Shown: positions 55,401 to 64,000, counted from the first letter of the stretch. The stretch is DNA of 64,000 nucleotides from Erwinia typographi (GCF_000773975.1 NZ_JRUQ01000038.1:60236-124235); one strand, 5' to 3'. Notes: generated by a model from the sequence alone, not told the origin. Program-made: numbers and translations.

Positions 55401-57833
55401 CGTCAGCCAGTGCGCCGCGTCGCGCATCCCTTCCTGCTGAGGAAGAACCAGCGCGGCACCCGCCGTCAGGGTGGCAAAGAGATCAAAAATAGCCAGGTCA
55501 AAGCTCAGTGAGGAGAGACCGAATACCCGGTCCTGCGCATTCAACGCCAGGCGTTCGCTGACATCGGTGAGCGTATTGGCGGTAGCGGCGTGCGCCATCG
55601 CCACCCCTTTCGGTTTCCCGGTGGAGCCGGAGGTATAAATGATATAAGCAATCTGCGTCAGCGGCGGCATCACCGGCGTGGCGAGAGCCTGCGGCAGTGA
55701 ATCAAGGCTGACGCCGTCAGTCATCGGGCAGAGGCTGAGGCAGTCGTCAGCGGCAATCAGTGCCACGGCCTGAGACTGTTCGATTACTTCATGCAGGCGG
55801 GCCAACGGCCAGTCGCTGGCGGCGGGCACCAGAATCGCGCCAGCCGCCATCACCCCCAGCGCGGCGATAATCTGCGGCGCGCCTTTGGGTAGGGAAACAA
55901 TCACCGGCTGACCGTAGCAGTCCGACTCAGCCAGGCGGCTCGCCACCCGTAGCGCCTGCTGCGCCAGCTGCTGATAGGTCCACTGCGTCTCTCCGGCGAT
56001 CAGGGCAATAGCCTGCGGTTGCCGCTGCGCCTGCCTGAAAAAGCCCGTATGAAGCGGTTCGCACGGCAGCATTTTAGCGGTACGGTTTACCGCCTCCCGC
56101 ACCGCCTGCTCCTCCGCCGGAAGCGGCAGCTGTAGCGGCTGTCGCCAGATCAGATCGTCGTCGGTAAGCCTGTCCAGCAGGTCGCCCCAGGCAGCGAACA
56201 GGGTATCGATCATCCCGGAGGGGAACAGATTATCGATGACAATCCAGTTATATTCCAGGCTGCCCTTGCGCACCATTACCTGATGATCGAGCCAGACCTG
56301 CGGCGTGGCGGTGTAAAGATACGCCGGTTCGCCCAGCAGATCGGCCCCGTCAACCAGCGTATCAAGGTCCATCCCCAGCAGGCTGGTAAACACGATCGGC
56401 ATGGCGCTGCTGTCTGCTCTGCCGTGGCGCTTCGCCCACTCGCGCAGAACATCGACGCCGCTAAAACGGCTATGGGCCAGACGTTCCCAGAGCATCTGCT
56501 GGACCTGTTCCGCCCGCTGACAAAAAGGCTGTGCCGTGCTGCAATCAATGCTCAGCAGCAAAACGGAGGTGAAATCCCCCACCAGTTGGGCCACATCAGG
56601 ATGGTGGGCGCGTCGGTTGAAGTGCGTCAGGTTAAGGGTAAAGCGGGGCTCTTCGCTCCACAGCGTCAGCAATTCGCCAAACGCGGCAAGCAGCATAGCC
56701 GAGGGAGTTATTCCCGCCGCCGCCGCGCGGCCGGATAAACGCTGCCAGCGTTCCGGTTCGATACGGCGCTGCAAGCGACGAAACTCAGGGCGCGCTACCG
56801 CTGAAGGCTGGCAGCGCAGGGGTAACTGGGGAGCCGGATGCAGCTGGTCAAGCCGCGCCAGCCACCATGCCCGATCCTCGGCATAGCCGGACTGCTTGCG
56901 GGCCTGCGCTTCATCCAGCTGATAATCCCGGAAGCTGTAGTGGATCGGCGGCAACGTCAGCGTGGGCTGACGGTAAAAACGCGCCAGCTCAGCCAGCACA
57001 ATGTGGAAACTTTGCACGTCAAAGGTCAGCAGATCGAGGTCCAGATGGATACGGTATCCGTTTTCGGTTTGCTGACTGGCGCGCAGGTCGAACAGCGGCC
57101 AGCGGCTGGCGTCCAGCACCTGCTCACACATCTCACGGCGAGTTTCCTTAAGCCTGGCGTCACGCTCCGGCGTCGTCAGCGCACGCAGATCGTCAATGGC
57201 GATAGCGTAGTGCGGCACCTGCGGTAAAATTCGCTGTAGCCCGTCATGATCGACGCAGGCCCGCATCATGCCATGCCTGGCGATCACCCGGTTCCAGGCG
57301 GACTCAAACAGCGGCAGATTAAAATCCTCAATCCACCATTCGAAATAGACGTGACAGGAGACGCCGCCCAGTGAGAGAGACTGGCTGCGGCCAATCCAGT
57401 AGGCGTGCTGAATATCGGTAAGCGGGAAAGGGTCAGGCGGGACGCTTGCGGGCTGATGCTGCCAGCTCTGCCAGCGCCCTGCGCTGCCGGCGATCAGCCA
57501 TCCGCCGTGTCGCAGCAGCTGCTGCCACGGCGCCAGATCATCCGGTGCCGAAGGAAGTAACACCACGTCAAAACCGGGCTGGCTGAGGCGACGGCGCGAG
57601 AGCGCATTGCTGAAATCCAGGTACTGCCAGTCAATATCCGGTTCATCGCGGTGCCGTTTCGCCTGCTCCAGGCGGGACCCCACGGCTACCGTGTAGCGTT
57701 TCGCTCGCTGCCGAAGCTGACCGCGCAGGGCGCACTCTTCCCGCTGCCGATCCACGTCCAAATCCAGTACGTGGGTCAGGTTATCGGCGATCCTCTCCAG
57801 TAGGAGATGAATGTCACTGTCTTCAGAATTCAC
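52401..57833 (-). CDS. PchF-like non-ribosomal peptide synthetase (Cy-A-MT-PCP-TE, GTG start)
   Basis: The 1810-residue protein has the domain plan and length of PchF (about 1809). Residues 1-130 are an N-terminal region resembling the end of a methyltransferase. The heterocyclisation domain (about 131-560) shows the Cy motif D267-LLTF-D272-VQ-S275 and HFNRRAHHPDVAQLVGDFTS. The adenylation domain (about 595-1010) has YTSGSTGKPKG, and its pocket (FDL, WNS with Asn822, IW at 883-884) fits cysteine. A methyltransferase with EIGAGIGG (1235-1242) is inserted before the A10 lysine (Lys1451). The carrier serine is Ser1508 (GGDSL) and the thioesterase serine Ser1637 (GWSMG). It should cyclise cysteine to thiazoline, possibly N-methylate, and release the product. 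GTG start with GGGAG upstream. Confidence 0.92.
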   Translation of the reverse strand: MNSEDSDIHLLLERIADNLTHVLDLDVDRQREECALRGQLRQRAKRYTVAVGSRLEQAKRHRDEPDIDWQYLDFSNALSRRRLSQPGFDVVLLPSAPDDLAPWQQLLRHGGWLIAGSAGRWQSWQHQPASVPPDPFPLTDIQHAYWIGRSQSLSLGGVSCHVYFEWWIEDFNLPLFESAWNRVIARHGMMRACVDHDGLQRILPQVPHYAIAIDDLRALTTPERDARLKETRREMCEQVLDASRWPLFDLRASQQTENGYRIHLDLDLLTFDVQSFHIVLAELARFYRQPTLTLPPIHYSFRDYQLDEAQARKQSGYAEDRAWWLARLDQLHPAPQLPLRCQPSAVARPEFRRLQRRIEPERWQRLSGRAAAAGITPSAMLLAAFGELLTLWSEEPRFTLNLTHFNRRAHHPDVAQLVGDFTSVLLLSIDCSTAQPFCQRAEQVQQMLWERLAHSRFSGVDVLREWAKRHGRADSSAMPIVFTSLLGMDLDTLVDGADLLGEPAYLYTATPQVWLDHQVMVRKGSLEYNWIVIDNLFPSGMIDTLFAAWGDLLDRLTDDDLIWRQPLQLPLPAEEQAVREAVNRTAKMLPCEPLHTGFFRQAQRQPQAIALIAGETQWTYQQLAQQALRVASRLAESDCYGQPVIVSLPKGAPQIIAALGVMAAGAILVPAASDWPLARLHEVIEQSQAVALIAADDCLSLCPMTDGVSLDSLPQALATPVMPPLTQIAYIIYTSGSTGKPKGVAMAHAATANTLTDVSERLALNAQDRVFGLSSLSFDLAIFDLFATLTAGAALVLPQQEGMRDAAHWLTLLRQHRVTCWNSVPSLMAMLVAHLQAHNATLPDLRHILLSGDWIGWDLVARIPAVAPAARPIALGGATEAAIWSNWYDIDPLNPRGNAVPYGYPLANQQYAVLDAQGRDRPAGVAGELYIAGVGLASGYWRDPERTRAAFIHHDASQQRLYRTGDLACYDAQGCLEFLGRRDAQVKIGGYRIELGEIEAALLAEEPVLAAVADVVKTPSGAQQLAAWLVIAPGDSAQETLLAAGHHAAERLPEPTRLASLAAFQTESESLAPLMMLHILQQMNFLLPEGWRIETRIQQLRIAPCFRRLLTRWHHSLEEQGLLEQQQGEWRLGECAPTALALEQRLDDGKHRLRQFLNWLDNGPLFADWLFASSSAIETVLHEPQLASSLLFPEGDSRASEALYQGNIIADYLGSVAARLLETAVGKNTAAQVMEIGAGIGGLTASTLPAFAVLATEGSYLHTDVSPWFTHYAEQRFGEYDALRTGRYDINQPAAAQGYEQGSMDAILAANVLHNAHRPEETLADIYQLLKPGACLLLLEATHDKELQWVTAAAVLEHAAEGGESHRDSPLLSETQWRELLTAAGFALIDVWPHAGTPMAFTGQQLFLACRPQPAISPEQLHARLAQRLPGYMLPDRLIAVARLPLSANGKIDRKKLPQPAHQLTQRELSGEAPQTPTEQRLAALWCQLLRVNQVSRQQDFFTAGGDSLLATRLATQLSAEWGQQVPIRLIFTHSTLQQMARELALLTQPALTPPLIELNEAGPRKLICLHASDGFATPYQRLAAALNGQLQCIGLQASGLTLDEAPIEQMEQQAARAIGALRRQGIDGPWHLAGWSMGAWLAMEMAHQLLLAGEQVASLTLIDPAPQAAMRRCAASEYALWQSMATAALTASITTFDTLTPSDRLACWRRVLPSELEMDDALLQRLIATLRANVQAMVSAPRRTLDIPARVVLASHRQPEWGSGEGGLDDWFGTPPDYCVIADSNHQNIITQPTLFTVLQQAILPTTQG

Positions 57834-57891
57834 CGCGGCTCCCGTTGCAAGTAACCCGCTTACCGGCCGTTCCCACCGGGTATATCAGGTT

Positions 57892-57920
57892 TTGACATAC
57901 TTTATTCACTCTAATGATAT
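57892..57920 (+). promoter_or_regulatory. sigma-70 promoter of the PKS gene
   Basis: TTGACA (57892-57897) is a perfect -35, and TGATAT (57915-57920) follows after 17 bases. It faces the PKS gene and its transcription start would fall inside the Fur box. Confidence 0.65.
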
Positions 57921-57921
57921 T

Positions 57922-57940
57922 GCTAATGATAATTATTTCT
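57922..57940. promoter_or_regulatory. Fur box in the divergent NRPS/PKS promoter region
   Basis: GCTAATGATAATTATTTCT matches the 19-base Fur consensus (GATAATGATAATCATTATC) at 14 positions, including the central TAATGATAAT. It lies between the divergent NRPS and PKS genes and overlaps the expected PKS transcription start, so iron-dependent repression of the cluster is likely. Confidence 0.75.
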
Positions 57941-58102
57941 ATTACGGTTACAAGCGAAATTTAATGAATAAAACAGCACAACCTGTAGTGCTTTATGCGC
58001 TTAATTTGGCGCAAATAGCTGAAAAATCCTTTATTAATTATACTGAATGCAGTGAGCGATGCTTAATTCCACGAATAGTTAACGATTTGGGGTCTAAGCA
58101 AA

Positions 58103-61100
58103 ATGGCATCGCAGCAACCTTCATTGAATCAATTTACGACGCTGGTCGACGGCATAGAATTTTATGCCCGTCAGCAACACGACTTCCCCGCCCTGCGATT
58201 TGTCGCCCATGACGGCAGCGAGCAAGTGTTAACCTACGGGATGGTCGCCGCCCGGTCGCGCGCGCTCGCCGCCAGGCTACAGCAGCGATACTCTGCCGGT
58301 TCCGCCGCGCTGATTCTCTACCCATCAGGCGTCGAGTACGTAATCACCCTGCTTGCCTGCTTTTACGCCGGAATAGTCGGCGTGCCGGTCAATCTGACGG
58401 GACCGTCGCGGGTCAAGCGGGTGCTGGAGAAGCTGGATGCCATTACGCAAGACTGCCAGCCGGTAGCCATCCTCACCGGGTCAGACATTGTGGCGGCATC
58501 GCGCGATTCGCTGATGCACTTTGCGCAGCGCCATCACCTCGACGTCATGGATACCCTGGCTGAAGACGCCTCCTCCCAGAATTTACGCTGGCGCCCGGCG
58601 GCAATCAGCGGTGAAAGCATTGCCTTCCTGCAATACACCTCCGGATCAACCGGTCAGCCTAAAGGGGTGATTAACCGGCACCACAATCTGCTGGCGAATC
58701 TCGATTTCCTCACCTGCCTGACTTGCCCGACGAAGGAGAGCGTGGTGGTAAGCTGGCTTCCGCTGTACCACGATCTCGGGCTGATCATGGGTATCCTGTC
58801 ACCGCTGATCTCAGGCAGCACGGCGGTGTACTTCCCTCCGGCGGCCTTTGTAAAAGATCCGCTGCGCTGGCTTGAGCTTGCCAGTTCACATCGGGGCACG
58901 GTGTTGCCCTGCCCTAATTTTGCCCTGCAACGCTGTACCGAGGCCGCTCAGCAGCAGCCGCACCGCCTCGTTGGCCTGGACCTCTCCTCAATCGTCAGTC
59001 TGGTTCCATCGGCGGAACCGGTCTCCGCTGAGCAGCTTGAGGCTTTCTGGCGCTGTTTTAGCGCCTGCGGCCTGCGTCGTGAGGCGCTAAAACCCTCTTA
59101 CGGCCTGGCCGAAGCCACCCTGATTGCCGCCGGCAACAGCGCCAGCGCACCGGTCTATCTGGACATTGATAAGACTGCCCTGCTGCGGGATGAGGTGGCG
59201 GTGGCGGATAAACCCGGCAGCCAGACGCGGCGCTATGTCGGCTGCGGCAATGAGTTCGGTGGCCAGGATTTACGCATCGTCGATCCCGTCCATCGTCTTC
59301 CCGTGGCCGAAAATCGCGTAGGTGAAATATGGATTAGCGGCCCGGCGGTGGCACAGGGCTACTGGCACCGCGAGCAGGAGACCCGGGAGACTTTCGCCGC
59401 AACGCTGGATACGTCCAACAGGCACTACATGCGCACCGGCGATTTGGGGTTTCTTCATCAGGGGCAACTGTTTATCACTGGCCGCCTGAAGGACTGTCTG
59501 ATCGTCCGCGGACAGTGTCACTATCCCAATGATATCGAAGCGACCGCCGTGACGGCTCACCCACTGGCCGTTGCCGATGGCGCGGCGGCCTTTGCCTGCC
59601 AGGAGGAGGATGAAGAGCGGCTGATCGTGGTGCTGGAAGCTCAGCGGGCCGGAGAAGAGGCGCTTCGGCAGCTGGTCTCCGCCGTCAGAGAGGCTATCGC
59701 CACGCAGCATCAGCTAAATGCCTGGCGGGTGATACCGGTCCGGAAAGGCACCCTGCTGCGCACCACCAGCGGCAAAGTGCGCCGCCATGCGATGAATGAA
59801 GCGTGGCAGCAGCAGCAACTGCACATACTGTGGGATGAAACAACGCGAGCTGAACCGGAAACCCCGCCAGCAGCAGATATTCCCGGCTGGATTAGCCAGC
59901 AGGCGGCCCTGCTGCTGGGTACGGTGGCCGCCCGTAATATCGATCCGCATCAGTCACTGTTCAGCTACGGGCTGGATTCCGTTGACGCGGTTACGCTGCA
60001 GGCGAAGATCCAGCAGGCGTTTGGCGTCGAACTGCCGGAAAGCACGCTGTTCGATTCTCCAACGGTGGCGGGATTAACTGCACGCATCAATGCCTTCAGA
60101 CAGCCGGTGGCAGAGTTGGCACCGCGAGAACAAAGAACCGCCATCGATGAACCGGTGGCGATCGTTGGTATGGCATTCCGCCTGCCAGCAGCCGACGGGG
60201 AAGAGGCGCAAACCGATGAGCAGTTCTGGCAATTGCTGTCAGAAGGACGTTCTGCGATCCGTCCTATGCCCGCTGAACGCTTTAGCAGCAGCGAAGATAT
60301 CCCCGGTTTCGGCGCCTTTCTGAATCGTCCGGCCGATTTCGATGCGGCCTTCTTCGCCATGTCGCCGCGCGAAGCGATTAACACCGATCCCCAGCAGCGC
60401 ATACTGCTGGAGGTAAGCTGGCACGCGCTGGAAGACGCCGGACAGCGGCCTTCCCTGCTGAGAGGCGCTGATGTTGGCGTCTACGTGGGTATCGGGACTA
60501 ACGACTACTCGCACATTCCCTTCATTACCGGCGACAGCGCGCATCTTGATGCTTATTACGGCACGGGCAACTCTTTCGCCGCGGCCTGTGGCCGTCTCTC
60601 CTATTTTTATGGCTGGGAAGGCCCGTCGGTGGCGGTGGATACCGCCTGCTCTTCGGCGCACAGCGCATTACATATGGCCTGCCAGGCGCTGAGGCAGGGA
60701 GAGTGCGAAATGGCGCTGGCCGCTGGCGTCAAGCTCCAGCTGCTGCCGGAGGTGGACCAGGTGCTGCACAAAGCGGGGATGCTGGCTCCTGACGGTCAGT
60801 GTAAAACTTTTGACGCCAGCGCGGATGGCTACGTACGCGGTGAGGGGTGCGTGGCCTTCCTGCTCAAACCCCTGTCGCAGGCGCTGGCCGACGGCGACGC
60901 CATCCGGGCGGTGATCCGCAACAGCCTGATCCGTCAGGATGGCGCGAGCAGCAGCCTTTCCGCGCCGAACGGCGAGGCGCAGCGTCGCTTGCTACAGCGA
61001 GTCCTGTCGCGCAGCGGGCTGCAACCCGGAGATATCGATTACCTGGAGCTGCACGGCACGGGAACCCGACTGGGAGACCCGATCGAGTACCAGTCGGTGG

Positions 61101-64000
61101 CTGAAGTGTTCGCTGGCCGGTCGGCTGACGATCCGCTCTGGCTGGGATCGGTGAAAACCAACATCGGCCATCTTGAAGCCGCTGCCGGCGCGTCCGGCGT
61201 GGTAAAAGTGGTGCTGGCGCTGGAAAATGGCATCATTCCGCCGCACATCGGGCTGAATCAGATCAACCCGCTGATTGATTTGCAGCGCATCCCTGCCCGC
61301 CTGCCGGTAAGGCCAGAACCCTGGCCCGATCGCGGGCATATCCGTCGCGCGGGAGTCACCTCGTACGGTTTTGCCGGTACGCTGGCTCACATAGTGCTGG
61401 AGCAGGCGCCGCCGCGCCTTCCCACGGCGGCGGACAGCCGTATCACCCCGCAACTGATCCTGCTTTCCGCCAGGTCCGTCGATGCGTTAGAGGCCCTGCG
61501 AAAAGCGTGGACAGATCGCCTGGACGACTCGCTGCCGCTGGCCTCATTGGCTGCCAGCCTTGCCCGACAGCGCGATCATCATCCGCTCCGTCTTGCGCTG
61601 GTCGCCAGCGATATTGCCGGACTGCGCGATCGGCTGACGCAGCTTTCCCCGGGTGAAACCTCCCACAAAACGCCGCGCGTCGGTTTCATGTTTACCGGTC
61701 AGGGCGCGCAGTATGCCGGAATGACCCGAGGGCTCTACGAGAACGAACCGGTATTTCGCGCCGCGCTGGATGAGGTGGAGGCAGCCGTCGCGCCATACCT
61801 TGGCGAATCGCTGCTGGCGCTGATGCTCGGTGAGGATAATGACCGTCTTAATCAGACCGCCATCACCCAGCCCGCGCTGTTCGCCGTGGGCTACGCGCTG
61901 GCGCGCCTGTGGCAAAGCTACGGCGTGCAGCCTGCGGTGATGCTCGGCCATTCAATTGGTGAATTTGCCGCGCTGACGCTGGCCGGATCGCTGAGTCTGG
62001 CAGACGCCGCAAAATTAATTGTGCGCCGTGGCGCGCTGATGCAGGCGCTGCCCGCTGGCGGCGGTATGCTGGCAGTGCGTCTTAGCGCCAGCGCTGCGCA
62101 ACAGCGGATTGACGCGCTGGCTGACGACGACCGCCAGCACATTGCCATTGCGGCGCTGAACGGCGTGGAGGATACCGTGCTGGCGGGCGCTCTGCCGGTG
62201 CTGAACACGCTGCGCATACGGCTGGAGAAAGAGGAGGTCAGCGCCCGCCCCCTGAGCGTTTCTCACGCGTTCCACTCGCCGCTGCTTGACCCGATGCTGG
62301 CTGAATGGCAGCAAAGCTGCGGGCAAGTTGAGACGGCCCCGCCCGGCATCCCACTGATCTCCACGCTGACGGGTGTCCTGATGGATACCGCGCCGGATGG
62401 CGATTACTGGCGACGCCACGCCCGTCAGCCGGTGCGCTTCCATCAGGCGCTGGCGGTGGCCGGTGAACATTGTGACGTGCTGCTCGAAATCGGCCCGCAC
62501 GCGATTCTCAGCGCCCTGGCGCAGCGACAGCTGCTGGCGGAACCGCCTGAACATCCGATCAGGGTGATTGCCAGCCAGCACCGGGCCAGTGACGATCTGA
62601 CCGTGCTACGTGAAGCAATGCGCGACCTCTATCTTCTGGGGGTAAATTTCGACTGGGAAAACGCCGCCAACAGCGCGTTTAGCGCCCCGCTGCTCTCGCC
62701 CCGTCAGCTGCCGCGCTATCCGTTCCAGCACCAAACCTACTGGCTTGATTATGACGGCGACGCCCCGCGCGAACCGCTGCCGCTTCAGCCATTGCCGGTA
62801 CAGATTGGCGCCAGCGCCGTGCCACTTTATACCCAACAGTGGGAGAGTATTGAAACACCGACGGCTTCACGGCAGAAAGGGCGTTACTGGCTGATTGGCG
62901 ACGAGCAAAGCGCCAGCCGCCTGACGGAGACCTTTGCGTCGCAGAACGTTGAGGCCCACTGGTGCGATCGTCCGCAGCAGCTGGTGAAAGAGTGGCAACA
63001 GCACGATGTGGCGGTATTCTTGCCACCGGCGGAAGACGCAACGTGGCAGCTGATCGCCTGGCTACAGCAGATCCAGCAGTTGGGTGGGGCTTTGCGGCTG
63101 ATTTTGCTGACCCATAATGCTCAGACGCCGCAAGCTCAGCCCTGTAATGCCGATCATGCGGCCCTCTGGGGCGCGGCGCGCGCGCTGGCGATTGAATATC
63201 CCGCCTGTAAATGGCTGATGCTCGACGTCGGGCAGGAACTCAGCCCCGGTCAGCAAACTGATACCTTGCTGCGAGCTGCCAGCTGCTTTGAAACGGAAGA
63301 TGCGCTGTGCCTGCGCGGGGAGCAGTGGCTCCACCCCTGCCTGACGCCAGCGGAAGACGCAATGCTGAAGCAGGACGAGGCGTTTCATATCAATGAGGAT
63401 ATTGCCGTACTGGTGGTTGGAGCCTGGGGAGCGCTGGGCCGTCATATCAGCGAATGGCTGATCCACAACGGCGCACGTCACCTGATCCTTACCGGACGCC
63501 AGCCGCCGCGCAGGAGCATGCAGGCCTGGCTGGCGCACTGGCGGGCGCGGGGTATTACCCTGACCTGTATTGAGGCGGATATCACCGATGAGTCCTCGGT
63601 TTCCGCGCTGTTCAGCCGCATAGAAAAGCTGGATCAGCCGCTGGCCGGAGTCTTCCACTGCGCCGGGGTTGGCCGCTTCAACCCGCTGGAAAGCATCAGC
63701 CAGCAGGATTACCAGGCGGTGGCGGGCGCAAAAATTACCGGCACCCGCCTGCTGGATAAATTCACCCGTCAGCATTCTCTACAGTGGTTTGTCTGTTTCA
63801 CGTCTATTTCCGGCGTCTGGGGTTCCCGGCTCCAGATCCATTACGGGGCGGCCAATGCGTGGCAGGATGCGCTAATGCGCCAGCGCCGCTATCAGGGCCT
63901 GCCCGGACTGAGTATTTCATGGGGGCCCTGGAGCGGCGGCAGCGGAATGTCCGAAGTCGACGCCTCGCTGCTGCAATACCTGCGAATGGCGGGTATCCAG
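58103..64000 (+). CDS. FAAL-ACP-KS-AT-KR polyketide synthase, partial at window end
   Basis: The frame runs open from ATG 58103 through base 64000, at least 1966 residues. A fatty acyl-AMP ligase domain (1 to about 575) has YTSGSTGQPKG (from 178), SYGLAEATL and LKDCLIVRGQ. A carrier domain follows (Ser626 in YGLDSVDA). The ketosynthase (from about 683) has Cys849 in DTACSS, plus HGTGTR and NIGH histidines. The acyltransferase has GHSIGE (Ser1284) and a HAFHS motif that predicts malonyl-CoA. The ketoreductase has GAWGALG and catalytic Ser1901 and Tyr1914 (HYGAANA), with a Trp nine before Tyr and no LDD motif, suggesting an A-type domain. The order recalls MicC of micacocidin. A second carrier domain probably lies past the edge. 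Confidence 0.9.
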   Translation, partial: MASQQPSLNQFTTLVDGIEFYARQQHDFPALRFVAHDGSEQVLTYGMVAARSRALAARLQQRYSAGSAALILYPSGVEYVITLLACFYAGIVGVPVNLTGPSRVKRVLEKLDAITQDCQPVAILTGSDIVAASRDSLMHFAQRHHLDVMDTLAEDASSQNLRWRPAAISGESIAFLQYTSGSTGQPKGVINRHHNLLANLDFLTCLTCPTKESVVVSWLPLYHDLGLIMGILSPLISGSTAVYFPPAAFVKDPLRWLELASSHRGTVLPCPNFALQRCTEAAQQQPHRLVGLDLSSIVSLVPSAEPVSAEQLEAFWRCFSACGLRREALKPSYGLAEATLIAAGNSASAPVYLDIDKTALLRDEVAVADKPGSQTRRYVGCGNEFGGQDLRIVDPVHRLPVAENRVGEIWISGPAVAQGYWHREQETRETFAATLDTSNRHYMRTGDLGFLHQGQLFITGRLKDCLIVRGQCHYPNDIEATAVTAHPLAVADGAAAFACQEEDEERLIVVLEAQRAGEEALRQLVSAVREAIATQHQLNAWRVIPVRKGTLLRTTSGKVRRHAMNEAWQQQQLHILWDETTRAEPETPPAADIPGWISQQAALLLGTVAARNIDPHQSLFSYGLDSVDAVTLQAKIQQAFGVELPESTLFDSPTVAGLTARINAFRQPVAELAPREQRTAIDEPVAIVGMAFRLPAADGEEAQTDEQFWQLLSEGRSAIRPMPAERFSSSEDIPGFGAFLNRPADFDAAFFAMSPREAINTDPQQRILLEVSWHALEDAGQRPSLLRGADVGVYVGIGTNDYSHIPFITGDSAHLDAYYGTGNSFAAACGRLSYFYGWEGPSVAVDTACSSAHSALHMACQALRQGECEMALAAGVKLQLLPEVDQVLHKAGMLAPDGQCKTFDASADGYVRGEGCVAFLLKPLSQALADGDAIRAVIRNSLIRQDGASSSLSAPNGEAQRRLLQRVLSRSGLQPGDIDYLELHGTGTRLGDPIEYQSVAEVFAGRSADDPLWLGSVKTNIGHLEAAAGASGVVKVVLALENGIIPPHIGLNQINPLIDLQRIPARLPVRPEPWPDRGHIRRAGVTSYGFAGTLAHIVLEQAPPRLPTAADSRITPQLILLSARSVDALEALRKAWTDRLDDSLPLASLAASLARQRDHHPLRLALVASDIAGLRDRLTQLSPGETSHKTPRVGFMFTGQGAQYAGMTRGLYENEPVFRAALDEVEAAVAPYLGESLLALMLGEDNDRLNQTAITQPALFAVGYALARLWQSYGVQPAVMLGHSIGEFAALTLAGSLSLADAAKLIVRRGALMQALPAGGGMLAVRLSASAAQQRIDALADDDRQHIAIAALNGVEDTVLAGALPVLNTLRIRLEKEEVSARPLSVSHAFHSPLLDPMLAEWQQSCGQVETAPPGIPLISTLTGVLMDTAPDGDYWRRHARQPVRFHQALAVAGEHCDVLLEIGPHAILSALAQRQLLAEPPEHPIRVIASQHRASDDLTVLREAMRDLYLLGVNFDWENAANSAFSAPLLSPRQLPRYPFQHQTYWLDYDGDAPREPLPLQPLPVQIGASAVPLYTQQWESIETPTASRQKGRYWLIGDEQSASRLTETFASQNVEAHWCDRPQQLVKEWQQHDVAVFLPPAEDATWQLIAWLQQIQQLGGALRLILLTHNAQTPQAQPCNADHAALWGAARALAIEYPACKWLMLDVGQELSPGQQTDTLLRAASCFETEDALCLRGEQWLHPCLTPAEDAMLKQDEAFHINEDIAVLVVGAWGALGRHISEWLIHNGARHLILTGRQPPRRSMQAWLAHWRARGITLTCIEADITDESSVSALFSRIEKLDQPLAGVFHCAGVGRFNPLESISQQDYQAVAGAKITGTRLLDKFTRQHSLQWFVCFTSISGVWGSRLQIHYGAANAWQDALMRQRRYQGLPGLSISWGPWSGGSGMSEVDASLLQYLRMAGIQ

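Noticed and set aside
57811..58212. 133-codon plus-strand frame spanning the NRPS/PKS promoter region
   Set aside because: It runs over the Fur box and promoter and out of frame into the PKS start; the PKS ATG at 58103 is far better supported.
25040..64000. Whole right part as one intact island inserted at tRNA-Asn
   Set aside because: No integrase and no second attachment core were seen, and several loci (malic enzyme, PTS) could be ordinary chromosomal genes, so the borders cannot be set.

Overview
The window looks like chromosome of an enterobacterium, probably near Klebsiella, Enterobacter or Kosakonia. The reasons are the nac-cbl pair beside a tRNA-Asn gene, a complete C-P lyase (phn) locus with E. 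coli-length proteins, and remnants of a hut haem locus. The species cannot be fixed from the sequence. All calls come from reading the sequence; no database search was run.

1-3.2 kb: an AT-rich membrane protein, then a two-gene unit (FAD-linked lactone-oxidase-like protein plus a family 8 glycosyltransferase). 3.2-14.7 kb: a phosphonate locus on the minus strand in the order phnFGHIJKLMNP then phnCDEE. PhnF is the local repressor, PhnG-N and PhnP are the C-P lyase pathway, and PhnC-D-E-E is the importer. The importer block has its own tandem Pho boxes. 14.9-18.3 kb: SDR oxidoreductase, tandem-GNAT protein and chemoreceptor. 18.7-20.7 kb: cbl and nac; nac has a sigma-54 promoter and an upstream NtrC site. 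21.0-24.5 kb: an inositol/rhizopine/ribose-type ABC importer. 25.04 kb: tRNA-Asn, whose 3' end carries the 17-bp core used by the yersiniabactin island.

25.1-37.3 kb is a decayed accessory zone. It contains an interrupted AT-rich membrane protein, a frameshifted lipoprotein gene, a zinc-ribbon gene whose expected start codon is ATA, an intact EagR-Rhs-immunity module with a probable ADP-ribosyltransferase tip, and a displaced Rhs fragment. It also contains a broken Hcp-colicin-E3-type ribonuclease effector with a damaged partner gene, a quinone oxidoreductase, and fragments of RidA and HutW genes followed by hutX.

37.4-45.8 kb: carboxylate metabolism (malic enzyme with an AEC carrier, divergent from a 2-hydroxycarboxylate carrier), then a LacI regulator divergent from a mannose-family PTS. 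Their intergenic region holds three similar operators and a CRP site.

46-64 kb is the most interesting part. A minus-strand operon encodes a PchF-like NRPS (Cy-A-MT-PCP-TE, predicted to use cysteine), a small unknown protein, two YbtP/YbtQ-like ABC proteins and an EmrAB-like pump. Divergent from it is a PKS beginning FAAL-ACP-KS-AT-KR that runs off the window end. A strong Fur-box match overlaps the PKS promoter. The layout suggests an iron-regulated fatty-acyl/polyketide-thiazoline metallophore. The order resembles the starter PKS of micacocidin joined to a pyochelin-type terminal module. No salicylate synthase, TonB receptor or AraC-type regulator is seen in the window.
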